Positions 8,794 through 17,351 of a stretch of DNA of 50,586 nucleotides are shown here, one piece after another. The stretch is from the NCBI GenBank assembly GCA_014695195.1, contig JACJNW010000008.1, positions 1 through 50,586 on the forward strand, read 5' to 3'. Below the pieces are notes generated by a model. That model saw only the letters and a list, made by a program, of their open reading frames with translations, had not been told where the DNA came from and ran no database searches. The position numbers and the translations under genes were made by a program. Source of the DNA: Cyanobacteria bacterium FACHB-DQ100. Its GTDB lineage: Bacteria; Cyanobacteriota; Cyanobacteriia; Leptolyngbyales; Leptolyngbyaceae. Numbering within the stretch: position 1 is the first letter of the stretch; every line of letters starts with the position of its first letter.

Positions 8794-9993
8794 CTACTTG
8801 AGCCAGGACAACGATCGCACAATCTTCGTTGCTTCATTTGGCGTAATCGTATTGCGGCACTGAGCAGATGCACCTTTGTAATAAGACTTCTGTACTATTT
8901 CAGCTCCGCTAATGCGATAGAACGGACTCACTCCCGCCCAATCTGTTAATAAATTGGGCTGTGGCGAGTTAAGCTGCTGCGATGAGGGCATTTTGAATTC
9001 GCCATTCTGCTCACCAAACAAGAGTGAAGTTTCACCAAATAATTGAGTATTGATTTTGACTTCATATTCGGCTGGAACCCCACCGATACCACCACCGGTG
9101 GCTTCGATCGCAAAACAGCGATCTTGTTGCGCGTTACGATAAACAATGCCGTATTGCGGCCCAAATCGACACGTGCCTTTATCCGAACGAGGTGCATTGG
9201 CAGGGCAAGGTTTAACCTCGACTTTGCTAACGGTGTAACCCGCAGGGATGAAGCTGGGGACTGCGATCGCGATTCCTAATGACTTCAATGAGGCTTGCTG
9301 CTTCGGGGTTAGGCTTCCTGATTGATTCGCAGGCTGACCGAAAGCAATCCCCACGCCCGGAGAAATTTGATCAGCGACGATCGCAGTTCCATTCACGATG
9401 GTTCCGGGTGCAACTTCTGGAGCCGTCGAAGGATTACTCGGATAAGCTGAACCATCAAATTTCAAGCTGTGGTAGCTTGGCTTTCCACCCCCGCCTCCGA
9501 CAAACAGCACGATATCCCGCCAACCTTTCGTTTTTTGGGTGCTAACGACGATCGGGTTATTGACGATCGTATGTCGTGAAATCAGGCTGTAACCCTGTCC
9601 CGTTGTTCTGAAAATCAGCATCGTACAGCCACCCGTGCCACAAGTTGTTGATCCAACGAGATATACGATCTTTTCATTGCGTCCATCACCATCTAAGTCG
9701 ATCGAGTTGTAAAGATAGCGAATAGTCGTAACATCTCCGCTTAGCTCTCGACGAATGGCTTCTTCTAACCCTGGGTGGGATTGAGTTTCTGAAAATTTAT
9801 AGTTCAACGCTCGAAAGCGAATTCCATTGACGTTTGGCAGAGCTTGCATCGGTCGATCTAAGCGCTGTGCAACCTTAAGCGCATGATTGCCTTCAGAAAG
9901 TTGCGCTTGTGCTAAAGCAGGAATTTTTGGAGATTCATTCAAGCCTAAACCAAGCGCAACGGTAAACGACATCAGAAAGCGGTATAGTTTCAT
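8794..9993 (-). CDS. Secreted protein with Ca-binding-like loop, function unknown
   Basis: A 399-residue exported protein. Residues 1-29 look like a signal peptide (MKLYRFLMSFTVALGLGLN, cleavage near ALAQA). Around residue 100 is SIDLDGDGRNEKIVY, an Asp-rich loop like those of EF-hand or FG-GAP/VCBS repeat proteins, followed by a Cys/Gly-rich strand (TTCGTGGCTMLIF) and a Gly run (VGGGGGKPSYH). The second half (from about 230) has a different character: SFIPAGYTVSKVEVKPCP, CRFGPQYGIVYRN, and a final helical TPNEATKIVRSLSWLK. I do not recognise a family for this half. It is the third gene of the operon starting at 11517, 27 bases after the methyltransferase-like gene, which suggests co-transcription. 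Confidence 0.7.
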   Translation of the reverse strand: MKLYRFLMSFTVALGLGLNESPKIPALAQAQLSEGNHALKVAQRLDRPMQALPNVNGIRFRALNYKFSETQSHPGLEEAIRRELSGDVTTIRYLYNSIDLDGDGRNEKIVYLVGSTTCGTGGCTMLIFRTTGQGYSLISRHTIVNNPIVVSTQKTKGWRDIVLFVGGGGGKPSYHSLKFDGSAYPSNPSTAPEVAPGTIVNGTAIVADQISPGVGIAFGQPANQSGSLTPKQQASLKSLGIAIAVPSFIPAGYTVSKVEVKPCPANAPRSDKGTCRFGPQYGIVYRNAQQDRCFAIEATGGGIGGVPAEYEVKINTQLFGETSLLFGEQNGEFKMPSSQQLNSPQPNLLTDWAGVSPFYRISGAEIVQKSYYKGASAQCRNTITPNEATKIVRSLSWLK

Positions 9994-10020
9994 AGCGATT
10001 TTTAAGAGAGTGCAGAAGGC

Positions 10021-11025
10021 TTACCGTTTTACTGCTTCAATGATGCTAAGCATTGAGGGTGTTGGGATTACGCGCGTAAGTTCAAAGCCGTTTGATCGTA
10101 ACAACGATCGATACTCTGCTTCAGTGCGTTCCCGTCCGCCCGTCATCAACAGCATAATCACGTCAATGAGTTTTACTGGAGCAGGTTCATTTCCGGGTGG
10201 AATAATGCCTTCAACCAGCAGCAGCTTGCTCTGATCGCTCATCGCGCGATGACAATTTCTCAGAATGATCGAGGACTTTTCATCGTCCCAATCATGAATG
10301 ATCCATCGCATCAGGTAAGCATCGCCCCCCGTTGGCACAGACTCAAAGAAGTTTCCGGCAACGGGTTGAATATTCTCATCTACACTGACAGTCGCAATGA
10401 TTTCGGACAGATCAAATAAGATGCCTTTGAGGTGAGGATGTGAGCGCAAAATCGCCGAAATCAAACTTCCTTGCGCTCCACCCACATCGACGATCGTTCT
10501 AAATTCAGAAAAGTCATAGCTTGCAGCGACCGCTTCGGCGATCGCAGTCCCCATACTGGTCATCGATTGCGAGAATACCCTCCCCGCCTCAGGATGTTGA
10601 GCATAGTAATCCCAGACCGGCATTCCTGCTGCGGCATCAAACGCAACCTCGCCCGTTTTCAGGCTGTGCAACCCGTTGCTCCAGCCTAAAGAATGGTCAT
10701 CTCCCATCTGTGCCATTGCAGCATATCGCATTGAGCCAGGACTATCGCTCTTGAGTGTTGCACCCAACGGAGTCAGTGCAAAACATTGATCCGAAACTTC
10801 GGTAAAGATGCCGACACTGGCCAAGGCGCGTAGGAGTCGGTAGAGCGATCGCGGATCAGTCTGTGTTCCTGCTGCAAGTTGAGCAATCGTTTTCGGCTGA
10901 TCATCAAACAAATCCGCAACGCCTAACTTTGCAGCAAGATGAATCGATCGAGCAACCCAAAAGCCACCGATCAAACTCAGCATTGTCTCTTGCGGAGCAA
11001 CTTCTACTCTTTCCATCGTCATCAT
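10021..11025 (-). CDS. SAM-dependent O-methyltransferase (Methyltransf_2 family)
   Basis: A 334-residue protein of the class II small-molecule O-methyltransferase family. An N-terminal dimerisation/winged-helix part (AAKLGVADLFDDQPKTIAQL, SLYRLLRALASVGIF) is followed by the SAM-binding fold: motif I reads DVGGAQGSL, where most members have DVGGGxG. LFDLSEI matches the acidic loop, and MRWIIHDWDDEKS carries the general-base His and the conserved acidic pair. Length and order are normal. The usual substrates are phenols, hydroxyindoles or polyketide hydroxyls; here the substrate is unknown. It follows the VOC gene by 24 bases and uses GGAGCG before the ATG. Being under the same promoter type as the lanthipeptide genes hints at a shared physiological programme, but a tailoring role is only a possibility. 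Confidence 0.85.
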   Translation of the reverse strand: MMTMERVEVAPQETMLSLIGGFWVARSIHLAAKLGVADLFDDQPKTIAQLAAGTQTDPRSLYRLLRALASVGIFTEVSDQCFALTPLGATLKSDSPGSMRYAAMAQMGDDHSLGWSNGLHSLKTGEVAFDAAAGMPVWDYYAQHPEAGRVFSQSMTSMGTAIAEAVAASYDFSEFRTIVDVGGAQGSLISAILRSHPHLKGILFDLSEIIATVSVDENIQPVAGNFFESVPTGGDAYLMRWIIHDWDDEKSSIILRNCHRAMSDQSKLLLVEGIIPPGNEPAPVKLIDVIMLLMTGGRERTEAEYRSLLRSNGFELTRVIPTPSMLSIIEAVKR

Positions 11026-11049
11026 GATTCTTTTCGCTCCAGTTAATTC

Positions 11050-11517
11050 CTAAGCTTCAACAAGTTGGGACGCAGCCTGATTCAGGAATGCCTCATAGCT
11101 AGCAGCGAATTGTAGGTATTCCTTTGCCATTTCGGGAGTGAGCAATTCGAGCATAAATTTGTTTTCTACCCAAAATTCCATCACTTTAAAGGGACCGCGA
11201 TCGCACAATCGCACCAGCCATCCTTCGCGATCAGCGATTTGTGTAATCTGTGCTTGCGAGACCGTGACCGAAAGAGCAGCATGAACAGACGTAAAGGTTT
11301 GAGCATTTCCTGAAGAGAAGCCAACTTGGTCTAGCTCTGGAGTCAATTGAGTATCAGCCGGATAAAGCTCGATTCCGGTTCCGAAGCCATCATCGACGAT
11401 AACGATATAGCTTCCTTCATGAGGAGGGAAGGGAAAACAACGACCCTGCAACACTTCTGCTAGAACATTAGCAACATGCAACGGATGATTCACAGCGATT
11501 GAAATGTGATGAAACAT
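11050..11517 (-). CDS. VOC (glyoxalase-fold) superfamily protein
   Basis: A 155-residue protein beginning MFHHISIAVNHPLHVANVLA, the typical opening of vicinal-oxygen-chelate proteins in which an N-terminal His on the first strand can bind a metal. A second acidic ligand is plausible in GTGIELYPAD and another in FWVENKFMLELLTPE near the C-terminus. The VOC family covers dioxygenases, isomerases and resistance proteins, so the reaction cannot be named. It is the first gene of the minus-strand operon. AGAGG precedes the ATG, and a promoter of the shared type lies 24 bases upstream (11541-11585), giving a short leader of about 30 bases. Confidence 0.75.
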   Translation of the reverse strand: MFHHISIAVNHPLHVANVLAEVLQGRCFPFPPHEGSYIVIVDDGFGTGIELYPADTQLTPELDQVGFSSGNAQTFTSVHAALSVTVSQAQITQIADREGWLVRLCDRGPFKVMEFWVENKFMLELLTPEMAKEYLQFAASYEAFLNQAASQLVEA

Positions 11518-11540
11518 AGTAACCTCTTACTTCTGGTTTA

Positions 11541-11585
11541 CTGATGTCTCTTACAGTAGGCAACGATCGAGGAGAAGTCGGGGAA
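11541..11585 (-). promoter_or_regulatory. Shared-type promoter with tandem TCCCCGA boxes (copy A)
   Basis: On the minus strand it reads TTCCCCGACTTCTCCTCGAT, two boxes 11 bases apart, then TACTGT at 11553-11558 as candidate -10. A third box, TTTCCCCGATT, lies 32 bases further upstream (about 11606-11616), close to three helical turns, so a second binding site on the same face is possible. It drives the VOC, methyltransferase-like, secreted and peptidoglycan-binding genes. Confidence 0.6.
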
Positions 11586-11631
11586 TTTTCAACTCGTTTC
11601 GTTCATGAATCGGGGAAATCCGTTTTTTTGC

Positions 11632-11660
11632 TGAGATTACTTTAGAGACTGGTAATCTCA
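11632..11660. promoter_or_regulatory. Perfect 9-bp inverted repeat upstream of REC-PAS kinase
   Basis: TGAGATTAC and GTAATCTCA are separated by 11 bases, 38 bases before the kinase start at 11698. No T-run follows on either strand in the right place for a terminator (seven Ts precede it at 11623-11629). An operator or a leader hairpin fits better than a terminator. No regulator can be assigned. Confidence 0.4.
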
Positions 11661-11697
11661 CCTTAAGATCTAGTGAGAGTTCCAATGAAATTCTGCA

Positions 11698-13197
11698 ATG
11701 CCTGAGCCTACACCAAAAGCCGACATTCTAGTCATTGACGATACGCCGGAAAATCTCAATCTGTTATCAACCCTGCTGATTGAACACGGCTACAAGGTTC
11801 GCAGCGTTACGAAGGGTTCGACGGGCATTCGAGGCGCTCAAGTAATGCCGCCGGATTTAATTCTGCTCGATGTGAATATGCCGCAGATGAGCGGATACGA
11901 AGTTTGCCAACATCTTAAATCCGACGATCGTACCCGTGATATTCCCATCATTTTTATCAGTGCTTTAGAAGCCGTGAGCGACAAAGTAAAGGCGTTTCAA
12001 GCAGGCGGTGTCGATTACATTACAAAACCGTTTCAGATCGAAGAAGTCTTGGCTCGAATTGAAACCCATCTCACGTTGAGACGACTTCAGAATCAACTGC
12101 AATCTCAAAACGAACAACTTCAGCAAGAAATTCGCGAACGCTTGCGCGTCGAAGACGAACGCAAACACGCAGAGGAAAAATTTGCCACCATTTTTCAACA
12201 AAGCCCTAATCCGATCGCGATCGTGACCGTTCCTGAAGGGCAATTAATTGAAGTAAATCCTAGCTTTCTCAGCATTAGTGGTTACACACGAGATCAAGTC
12301 ATCGGCAGTTCGATTACAAAGCTACATTTAGGTCACGATTCAGCCACTTTTCTGCGTCGTCTTCAAACCACAGAAACCTTTCATAACTTAGAATTTGAAC
12401 TGCTTACCCACTCCGGCAATGTTAAAAGTATTTTGCTATCCTTCGATCGCATTGAACTAAATGGAACAACTTGCGCTTTACTGATTGCAAACGACATCAC
12501 CGAGCGTAAACGTCTCGAAAACGAATTTATTTCCTTAGTTAGCCATGAGCTACGCACTCCTTTAACCTCAATGATGGGAGCGCTTGATTTACTCAGTAGT
12601 GGACAGTTAGGCAGCTTGACTGAGCAAGGGCAGCAAGTTCTTAATATCGGCATAAAAAATGCAGAACGCTTGATCCGGTTAATCAATGACATTCTCGACC
12701 TCGAACGGATTCGCTCTGGCAAAATTACGATGAATCGGCGATCGTGCAATCTCGCTGACTTGATGACTCAGGCAACTGAAGAAATGCAAGCAATGGCGGA
12801 TCGCTCTGAGATTCAATTGAGTACAGAACCAATGTCGATTTTGCTCAATGCTGATCCCGATCGCATTGTGCAAACCTTGACCAATCTTCTGAGTAATGCA
12901 ATTAAGTTCTCATCTGCCCAAACAACAGTTCAGATGCGGGCTTGCAGTTCAGATCACGCTTCAAGTGTCTGTATTAGTGTTTGCGACCAAGGGCGAGGCA
13001 TTCCCTCCCACCAGATCCAGACTATCTTTGAGCGATTTCAGCAGGTAGATGCCTCGGATGCTCGTCAAAAAGGCGGAACCGGACTTGGACTTGCCATTTG
13101 TCGTAATATCATCGAGCAGCATGGGGGCAGAATTTGGGTAGAAAGCACCGAGAACCAGGGCAGCACATTCTATATTGAATTGCCGCTTGACATTTAA
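11698..13197 (+). CDS. REC-PAS sensor histidine kinase
   Basis: A 499-residue kinase. A receiver opens the protein (residues 5-125: VIDDTP, Asp58 in LILLDVNMP, Lys in ITKPF). A coiled coil follows at about 128-160 (LQNQLQSQNEQLQQEIRERL), then a PAS domain at about 165-275 ending DITERK. HisKA carries His283 in [15 protein letters not shown], and HATPase shows NLLSNAIKFSS, CDQGRGIP and GTGLGLAICRNI. Having an N-terminal receiver means another kinase controls it. No membrane segments are seen. The gene is 76 bases before the lone receiver at 13274, which has its own shared-type promoter in between. The two probably form a pair, and they sit directly upstream of the lanthipeptide genes. Confidence 0.92.
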   Translation: MPEPTPKADILVIDDTPENLNLLSTLLIEHGYKVRSVTKGSTGIRGAQVMPPDLILLDVNMPQMSGYEVCQHLKSDDRTRDIPIIFISALEAVSDKVKAFQAGGVDYITKPFQIEEVLARIETHLTLRRLQNQLQSQNEQLQQEIRERLRVEDERKHAEEKFATIFQQSPNPIAIVTVPEGQLIEVNPSFLSISGYTRDQVIGSSITKLHLGHDSATFLRRLQTTETFHNLEFELLTHSGNVKSILLSFDRIELNGTTCALLIANDITERKRLENEFISLVSHELRTPLTSMMGALDLLSSGQLGSLTEQGQQVLNIGIKNAERLIRLINDILDLERIRSGKITMNRRSCNLADLMTQATEEMQAMADRSEIQLSTEPMSILLNADPDRIVQTLTNLLSNAIKFSSAQTTVQMRACSSDHASSVCISVCDQGRGIPSHQIQTIFERFQQVDASDARQKGGTGLGLAICRNIIEQHGGRIWVESTENQGSTFYIELPLDI

Positions 13198-13212
13198 TTA
13201 ATTCAACCGTGT

Positions 13213-13257
13213 TTCCCCGACTTCTCCCCGATTCAGCGATACCTTATAAGCATTAGG
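13213..13257 (+). promoter_or_regulatory. Shared-type promoter with tandem TCCCCGA boxes (copy B)
   Basis: The clearest copy: TTCCCCGACTTCTCCCCGAT gives two boxes at 11-base spacing, then TACCTT at 13240-13245 (overlapping TATAAG) as candidate -10. It ends 16 bases before the receiver gene, whose ribosome site AGAGGA starts at 13262. Confidence 0.65.
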
Positions 13258-13273
13258 TTGTTAGAGGATTGCG

Positions 13274-13648
13274 ATGCATAAGCAAATTTTGATTGTGGAT
13301 GACGAAGAAGATGTGCGAGCGATCGCAACACTCGGTCTCCAAATGGGAGCGGGCTGGGAAGTTCTCACTGCTAGCTCCGGAGCACAAGGAATTGCGATCG
13401 CAGCTCAACATCACCCCGATGCAATTCTGCTCGATCTGATGATGCCGAATATGGACGGTCGCGCCACTTTACAGCACCTCAAGCAACAACCTGAAACTCA
13501 ATCCATTCCTGTAATTCTAATGACCGCTAAAGTGCAAGCCTCAGAGCAGCACAATCTCTATGATTTAGACGTTGCAGCTATTTTTACGAAACCCTTTCGT
13601 CCGCTTACCCTTGCCCAACAGATTATTGATGCTTTGACTTGGCGCTAA
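13274..13648 (+). CDS. Single-domain response regulator
   Basis: A 124-residue stand-alone receiver with every catalytic position present: DDEED near the N-terminus, phospho-acceptor Asp54 in AILLDLMMP, Thr in ILMTAK, and Lys in IFTKPF. There is no output domain, so it acts by protein contact or as a phosphate shuttle. It lies just after the REC-PAS kinase, carries its own shared-type promoter, and is followed by a strong terminator at 13676-13720. It is therefore a separate transcription unit directly before lanM. Partner choice (the kinase at 11698 or the relay at 1855-7636) cannot be told from sequence. Confidence 0.9.
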   Translation: MHKQILIVDDEEDVRAIATLGLQMGAGWEVLTASSGAQGIAIAAQHHPDAILLDLMMPNMDGRATLQHLKQQPETQSIPVILMTAKVQASEQHNLYDLDVAAIFTKPFRPLTLAQQIIDALTWR

Positions 13649-13675
13649 GTCGTTTGAGTACCTTCGCATACTAAC

Positions 13676-13720
13676 AGCCCGGTTTCGAGATCAGTCCGAA
13701 ACGACGGGCTTTGTCTGTTT
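13676..13720 (+). terminator. Rho-independent terminator after receiver gene
   Basis: The stem AGCCCG plus GTTTCG pairs with CGAAAC plus CGGGCT (two unpaired bases on the 3' arm) and is followed by TTTGTCTGTTT. It separates the receiver from lanM. Confidence 0.7.
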
Positions 13721-13755
13721 AGCCCCAAATTTCAGTCATCACGACCCTAACCAAT

Positions 13756-13800
13756 CACCCCGATTTCTCCCTGATCTAGCGCTAATCTGTCAGCATTTAC
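13756..13800 (+). promoter_or_regulatory. Shared-type promoter (copy C) for lanM
   Basis: CACCCCGATTTCTCCCTGAT gives two boxes 11 bases apart, then TAATCT at 13783-13788 as candidate -10. The lanM ribosome site AAGGAG (13807-13812) and the ATG (13820) follow at normal distances. Confidence 0.6.
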
Positions 13801-13819
13801 TTTCTCAAGGAGTACTGTA

Positions 13820-16800
13820 ATGAACCATGCTGACTTCATGCAAATTGCATTTCAAGCAAGCTCTTTATGGGAGCAATTCAATCATCATTGGGGGCAACCT
13901 TCCCTAGACCATCAAACTCAGCAGACCGATGCAATTTTACAACGGTGGTGTGAAACTGCCGCTCAAGGGAATTGGGAAAAGTTTGAGAAACGGTTAGCGT
14001 GGGATGGGTTAGACAGCGCAACTGTAAAGGCTGTTTTGGCAGCATCCACAATCAATCCAAAGGACGAACCAGCAAACCCTTTACCTAACTCCGGCTGGAT
14101 AGAAACACTCCAGGCGATCGTCCGAATGGCTTTAGAACAAAGCTTGAACGATCGTAAAACCATCGCACTTCCTATAGAGCCAGAAAAACCGCTCCCGTTT
14201 GAAGATATTTTGCTCCCTGTTCTTTTAGCTGCTCGTCAAAAGCTATGGGCACAGATAAACCCAACCGCCATGCAGGTTCTATCCGAAGGTGCTTATCTTC
14301 AGATAGAACGCCAATTTTTGCAACAACTAATCGCACTTTGCACTCCTACCTTGGATGCTGAGTTTTCGCGCTTTCGTCCACTCGGACAGACCTTACTGAA
14401 TCGATTCATCACGCCTCAAGAACAGCTCAGTACAACTTATTACCGTGCCTTTGTTGAAAAGCAGTTATCAGATGGACTGCTCACTCTGTTCCAAACCTAC
14501 CCTGTTTTAGGGAGATTGATTGCGACAACGGTTGATTTTTGGGTGAGTGCGATCGCGGATTTTCTTCAGCACCTCAATACCGATTGGGCTGATTTGCAAC
14601 ATACCTTCGCAGATTCAGCACCCCTCAGACAAGTGACGCAAGTGGAATCGTCGCTTTCTGATGCCCACCATCAAATGCGAACAGTGATCGCGCTGACCTT
14701 TGATTCAGGATTAAAACTAATCTATAAACCGAGAGATCTAGGATTGGAAGTTGCCTATCAACACCTCCTCGCTTGGTGCAATGAACAGAGTGAATTACTT
14801 CCGTTCAGAGTGTTGCGCGTTCTCGATCGCACCACTCATGGTTGGGTCGAATATGTAGAGCAGTTACCGTGTCAGGACGAACTTGCTGCCCAGCGTTTTT
14901 ATCAGCGATCGGGAATGTTGCTCTGTCTGCTCTATGTCTTACGAACGACCGATTGTCACTATGGTAATTTGATCGCGAGCGGAGAGCATCTCGTTTTAGT
15001 TGACATGGAAGCATTGATGCATCCTACTGCTGATCCCTTGGTTGAAAGCTGGAACTCAACCAATGCTCAGAATGGCAGTGATCAACGGTTTTGGGATTCG
15101 GTGCTGCGAACAGGACTTTTGCCTCAGTGGGAACTCAATAAGCAAAATCGAGTTGCCTTTGATATTAGCGGTTTGGGCAGTGTTGATCCTCAACAAGCAC
15201 CACGAAAGATGCCTTGCTGGAAAGCAATTAATACCGATGATATGCGGCTAGTATATGAATCCGTGACCTTGCCGCTAGAAGCAAATGTGCCAGTTTTAAA
15301 TGGGACACCGCTCTCCCCTAACAATTATCTTCCCCAATTGCTCGAAGGGTTTGAGGAAATGTATCGTTTCTTGCTACAGCAACGCGCATCATTGCTGGAT
15401 AGTGATTCGCCTTTAAGCAACTTAAAGCACCAACGGGTAAGATTTGTCTTCCGCGCGACTCAAATTTACGATGCGATTAAGCAAAAGTCGCTATCTCCTC
15501 AGTTTCTCCGCAACGGCATCGATCGTAGTATTGAACTAGATGTTCTTAGCCGTGCTTTTTTAGTATCACCGACTAAGCCAAAAGCATGGGCGATTCTACA
15601 GGCAGAACGGAAATCATTAGAACAGCTTGATATTCCCCATTTTGAAGTAAGAGCAGAAGACGTTGCGTTAATGTCGGGTTCGCAAACTGTTGTAGAACAA
15701 TACTTTCAGCATTCTAGCTTTAGCGAGGTAGAAGCGCAGCTTCAGCAACTGAGTGAGGGTGATCTAGCGCGGCAAGTAACATTGATTCGGGGTGCCTTTT
15801 GTGCGCGAATTGCCCGTGTTCCAAACCGCGATCGCACGTCTCCGATCCAGACGATCAACAATATTGCATCTCCTACGGCTGAATTGTTTTTACGCGAGGC
15901 AGAAGCGATCGCAGCGGAAATCGAGAATGCTGCGCTGCTCGAACCAGATGGCAGTGCCAGTTGGATTGCCCTAACCTATTTGCCTGAAGTCGAGCGATTC
16001 CAGTTCCGTCCTCTGGGAGACACACTGTACGATGGCAGGAGCGGAATTGCCTTATTTTTGGCGGCAATGAGTATGATAACAGGACGATCGCGGTATCGTT
16101 CCTTGGCACTCAGCGCACTAGGATCTCTGCGATCGTGGATGCATCATTCCGATATTGAGCTTTCTCAAAAAGTCGCAAACAGCTTGGGAATCGGTGGCGC
16201 AACAGGTTTAGGGTCTTTGATCTACGCCTTAGTTCGGATCAATCAATTCTTGCAAGAACCGACGCTGTTAGAAGATGCAGAGCGGATTGCGCGCTATATC
16301 ACTCCAGAACTGATCGCAACAGATCATCAACTAGACATTCTTGGAGGTGCGGCGGGTGCAATTTTGGGATTGCTCACACTATACGAGGTCAGTAGCGATC
16401 CGAAAGTCTTAGCAGCAGCAGAATACTGTGGTCATCACCTCCTCACGCATCAAGTTAGCATCAATGACTTGCCTAAAAGCTGGAAAACAATTAGTGAAAC
16501 ACCGCTGACTGGCTTTTCTCATGGAGCAGCAGGCATCGCCTATGCTCTGCTAAGGCTTTATCGCGTCACCCGAAATCGCTGCTATTTTGAGGCTGCCCAA
16601 GAAGGGATAGCCTACGAGCGGCATCACTTCTCCGCACAGGTGAGAAATTGGGCAGATCTGCGGCACAAGCAGCCCAACTTCATGACGAGTTGGTGTCATG
16701 GCGCTCCAGGAATTGGATTGGCTCGGATGGGAAGCTTATTGATGCTAGAAACCGATTCAGAACGGAATGAGGCACAGCAAGAGATTAGAATTGCACTAGA

Positions 16801-17095
16801 AACGACAATGAACTATCCACAGGCGATCGATCATCTTTGCTGTGGCAATTTTGGTCGAGTTGAGGCACTATTGCTAGCTGAACAACTTGATGCCCGATCA
16901 GGCTGGAAAGAGAAAGCTAAGCAACAGGCAGCTTGGACAATCTCAAAATCAGAGCAAGCTGGCGGATATCAGCTATTTTTAGATTTGCCAACGATGTTTA
17001 ATCCTGGTTTCTTCCAGGGAACGGCTGGGATTGGCTACCAGTTGTTGCGCTTAGCGAATCCAGAAGCATTGCCATCAGCGCTACTGTGGCACTGA
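13820..17095 (+). CDS. lanM: Class II lanthipeptide synthetase LanM, CCG type
   Basis: A 1091-residue bifunctional enzyme that dehydrates Ser/Thr in a precursor peptide and adds Cys thiols to form lanthionine rings. The N-terminal dehydratase has the lipid-kinase-like active site: Lys303 in LIYKPRD, Asp378, His380 and Asn383 in TTDCHYGN, and Asp395 and Glu397 in VDMEAL; the 17-residue spacing between the two Asp residues matches known LanMs. The C-terminal LanC-like cyclase has the catalytic His901 in FSHGAAG and zinc ligands Cys959 (SWCHGAPG) and Cys1007-Cys1008 (LCCGN). The CCG triplet instead of CHG marks the three-Cys zinc group that includes the promiscuous ProcM of marine cyanobacteria. 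The gene has its own promoter (13756-13800), AAGGAG before the ATG, and its own terminator. The two precursors at 17352 and 17763 are the evident substrates. Confidence 0.95.
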   Translation: MNHADFMQIAFQASSLWEQFNHHWGQPSLDHQTQQTDAILQRWCETAAQGNWEKFEKRLAWDGLDSATVKAVLAASTINPKDEPANPLPNSGWIETLQAIVRMALEQSLNDRKTIALPIEPEKPLPFEDILLPVLLAARQKLWAQINPTAMQVLSEGAYLQIERQFLQQLIALCTPTLDAEFSRFRPLGQTLLNRFITPQEQLSTTYYRAFVEKQLSDGLLTLFQTYPVLGRLIATTVDFWVSAIADFLQHLNTDWADLQHTFADSAPLRQVTQVESSLSDAHHQMRTVIALTFDSGLKLIYKPRDLGLEVAYQHLLAWCNEQSELLPFRVLRVLDRTTHGWVEYVEQLPCQDELAAQRFYQRSGMLLCLLYVLRTTDCHYGNLIASGEHLVLVDMEALMHPTADPLVESWNSTNAQNGSDQRFWDSVLRTGLLPQWELNKQNRVAFDISGLGSVDPQQAPRKMPCWKAINTDDMRLVYESVTLPLEANVPVLNGTPLSPNNYLPQLLEGFEEMYRFLLQQRASLLDSDSPLSNLKHQRVRFVFRATQIYDAIKQKSLSPQFLRNGIDRSIELDVLSRAFLVSPTKPKAWAILQAERKSLEQLDIPHFEVRAEDVALMSGSQTVVEQYFQHSSFSEVEAQLQQLSEGDLARQVTLIRGAFCARIARVPNRDRTSPIQTINNIASPTAELFLREAEAIAAEIENAALLEPDGSASWIALTYLPEVERFQFRPLGDTLYDGRSGIALFLAAMSMITGRSRYRSLALSALGSLRSWMHHSDIELSQKVANSLGIGGATGLGSLIYALVRINQFLQEPTLLEDAERIARYITPELIATDHQLDILGGAAGAILGLLTLYEVSSDPKVLAAAEYCGHHLLTHQVSINDLPKSWKTISETPLTGFSHGAAGIAYALLRLYRVTRNRCYFEAAQEGIAYERHHFSAQVRNWADLRHKQPNFMTSWCHGAPGIGLARMGSLLMLETDSERNEAQQEIRIALETTMNYPQAIDHLCCGNFGRVEALLLAEQLDARSGWKEKAKQQAAWTISKSEQAGGYQLFLDLPTMFNPGFFQGTAGIGYQLLRLANPEALPSALLWH

Positions 17096-17123
17096 ACTCA
17101 ACCAAGTAGCATTTCTTCAAATG

Positions 17124-17153
17124 ACCCGAATAGCAAAGCTATTCGGGTTTTCT
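17124..17153 (+). terminator. Rho-independent terminator after lanM
   Basis: An 11-base perfect stem ACCCGAATAGC / GCTATTCGGGT with an AAA loop is followed by TTTCTATT. It uncouples lanM from the precursor genes, which then start from their own promoter. Confidence 0.88.
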
Positions 17154-17215
17154 ATTGCAGTAGTGCTTTCGGGGCTTATTGCCTCCCCCAGAACTACTCT
17201 TTTTAACTGAATTAT

Positions 17216-17260
17216 CTCCTCTAGTTCTTCCCTTTCCTTCTCTATTGTTAAAAGCATCGA
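17216..17260 (+). promoter_or_regulatory. Shared-type promoter (copy E) for lanthipeptide precursors
   Basis: It aligns without gaps to the other four copies and is closest to copy D (TCTCCTCTAGTTCT identical). The inner box is weaker (TTCTTCCCTTT). TATTGT at 17243-17248 is the candidate -10, giving a leader of about 95 bases before the first precursor. Confidence 0.5.
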
Positions 17261-17351
17261 AGCCAAGAGGTTACGCAACAGACAAAAACCATCTGCAACT
17301 CAAACGTTTCGATATTCACTTACACACACATTCTGTACAAGGAGTTTCATC

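Noticed and set aside
10021-11517. Calling the methyltransferase-like and VOC proteins lanthipeptide tailoring enzymes
   Set aside because: Only the promoter type links them; they are 2-6 kb away on the other strand and neither has a peptide-specific feature.
11632-11660. Rho-independent terminator
   Set aside because: The T-run lies before the stem on the plus strand, and the minus strand has As after it, so it cannot terminate in either direction.
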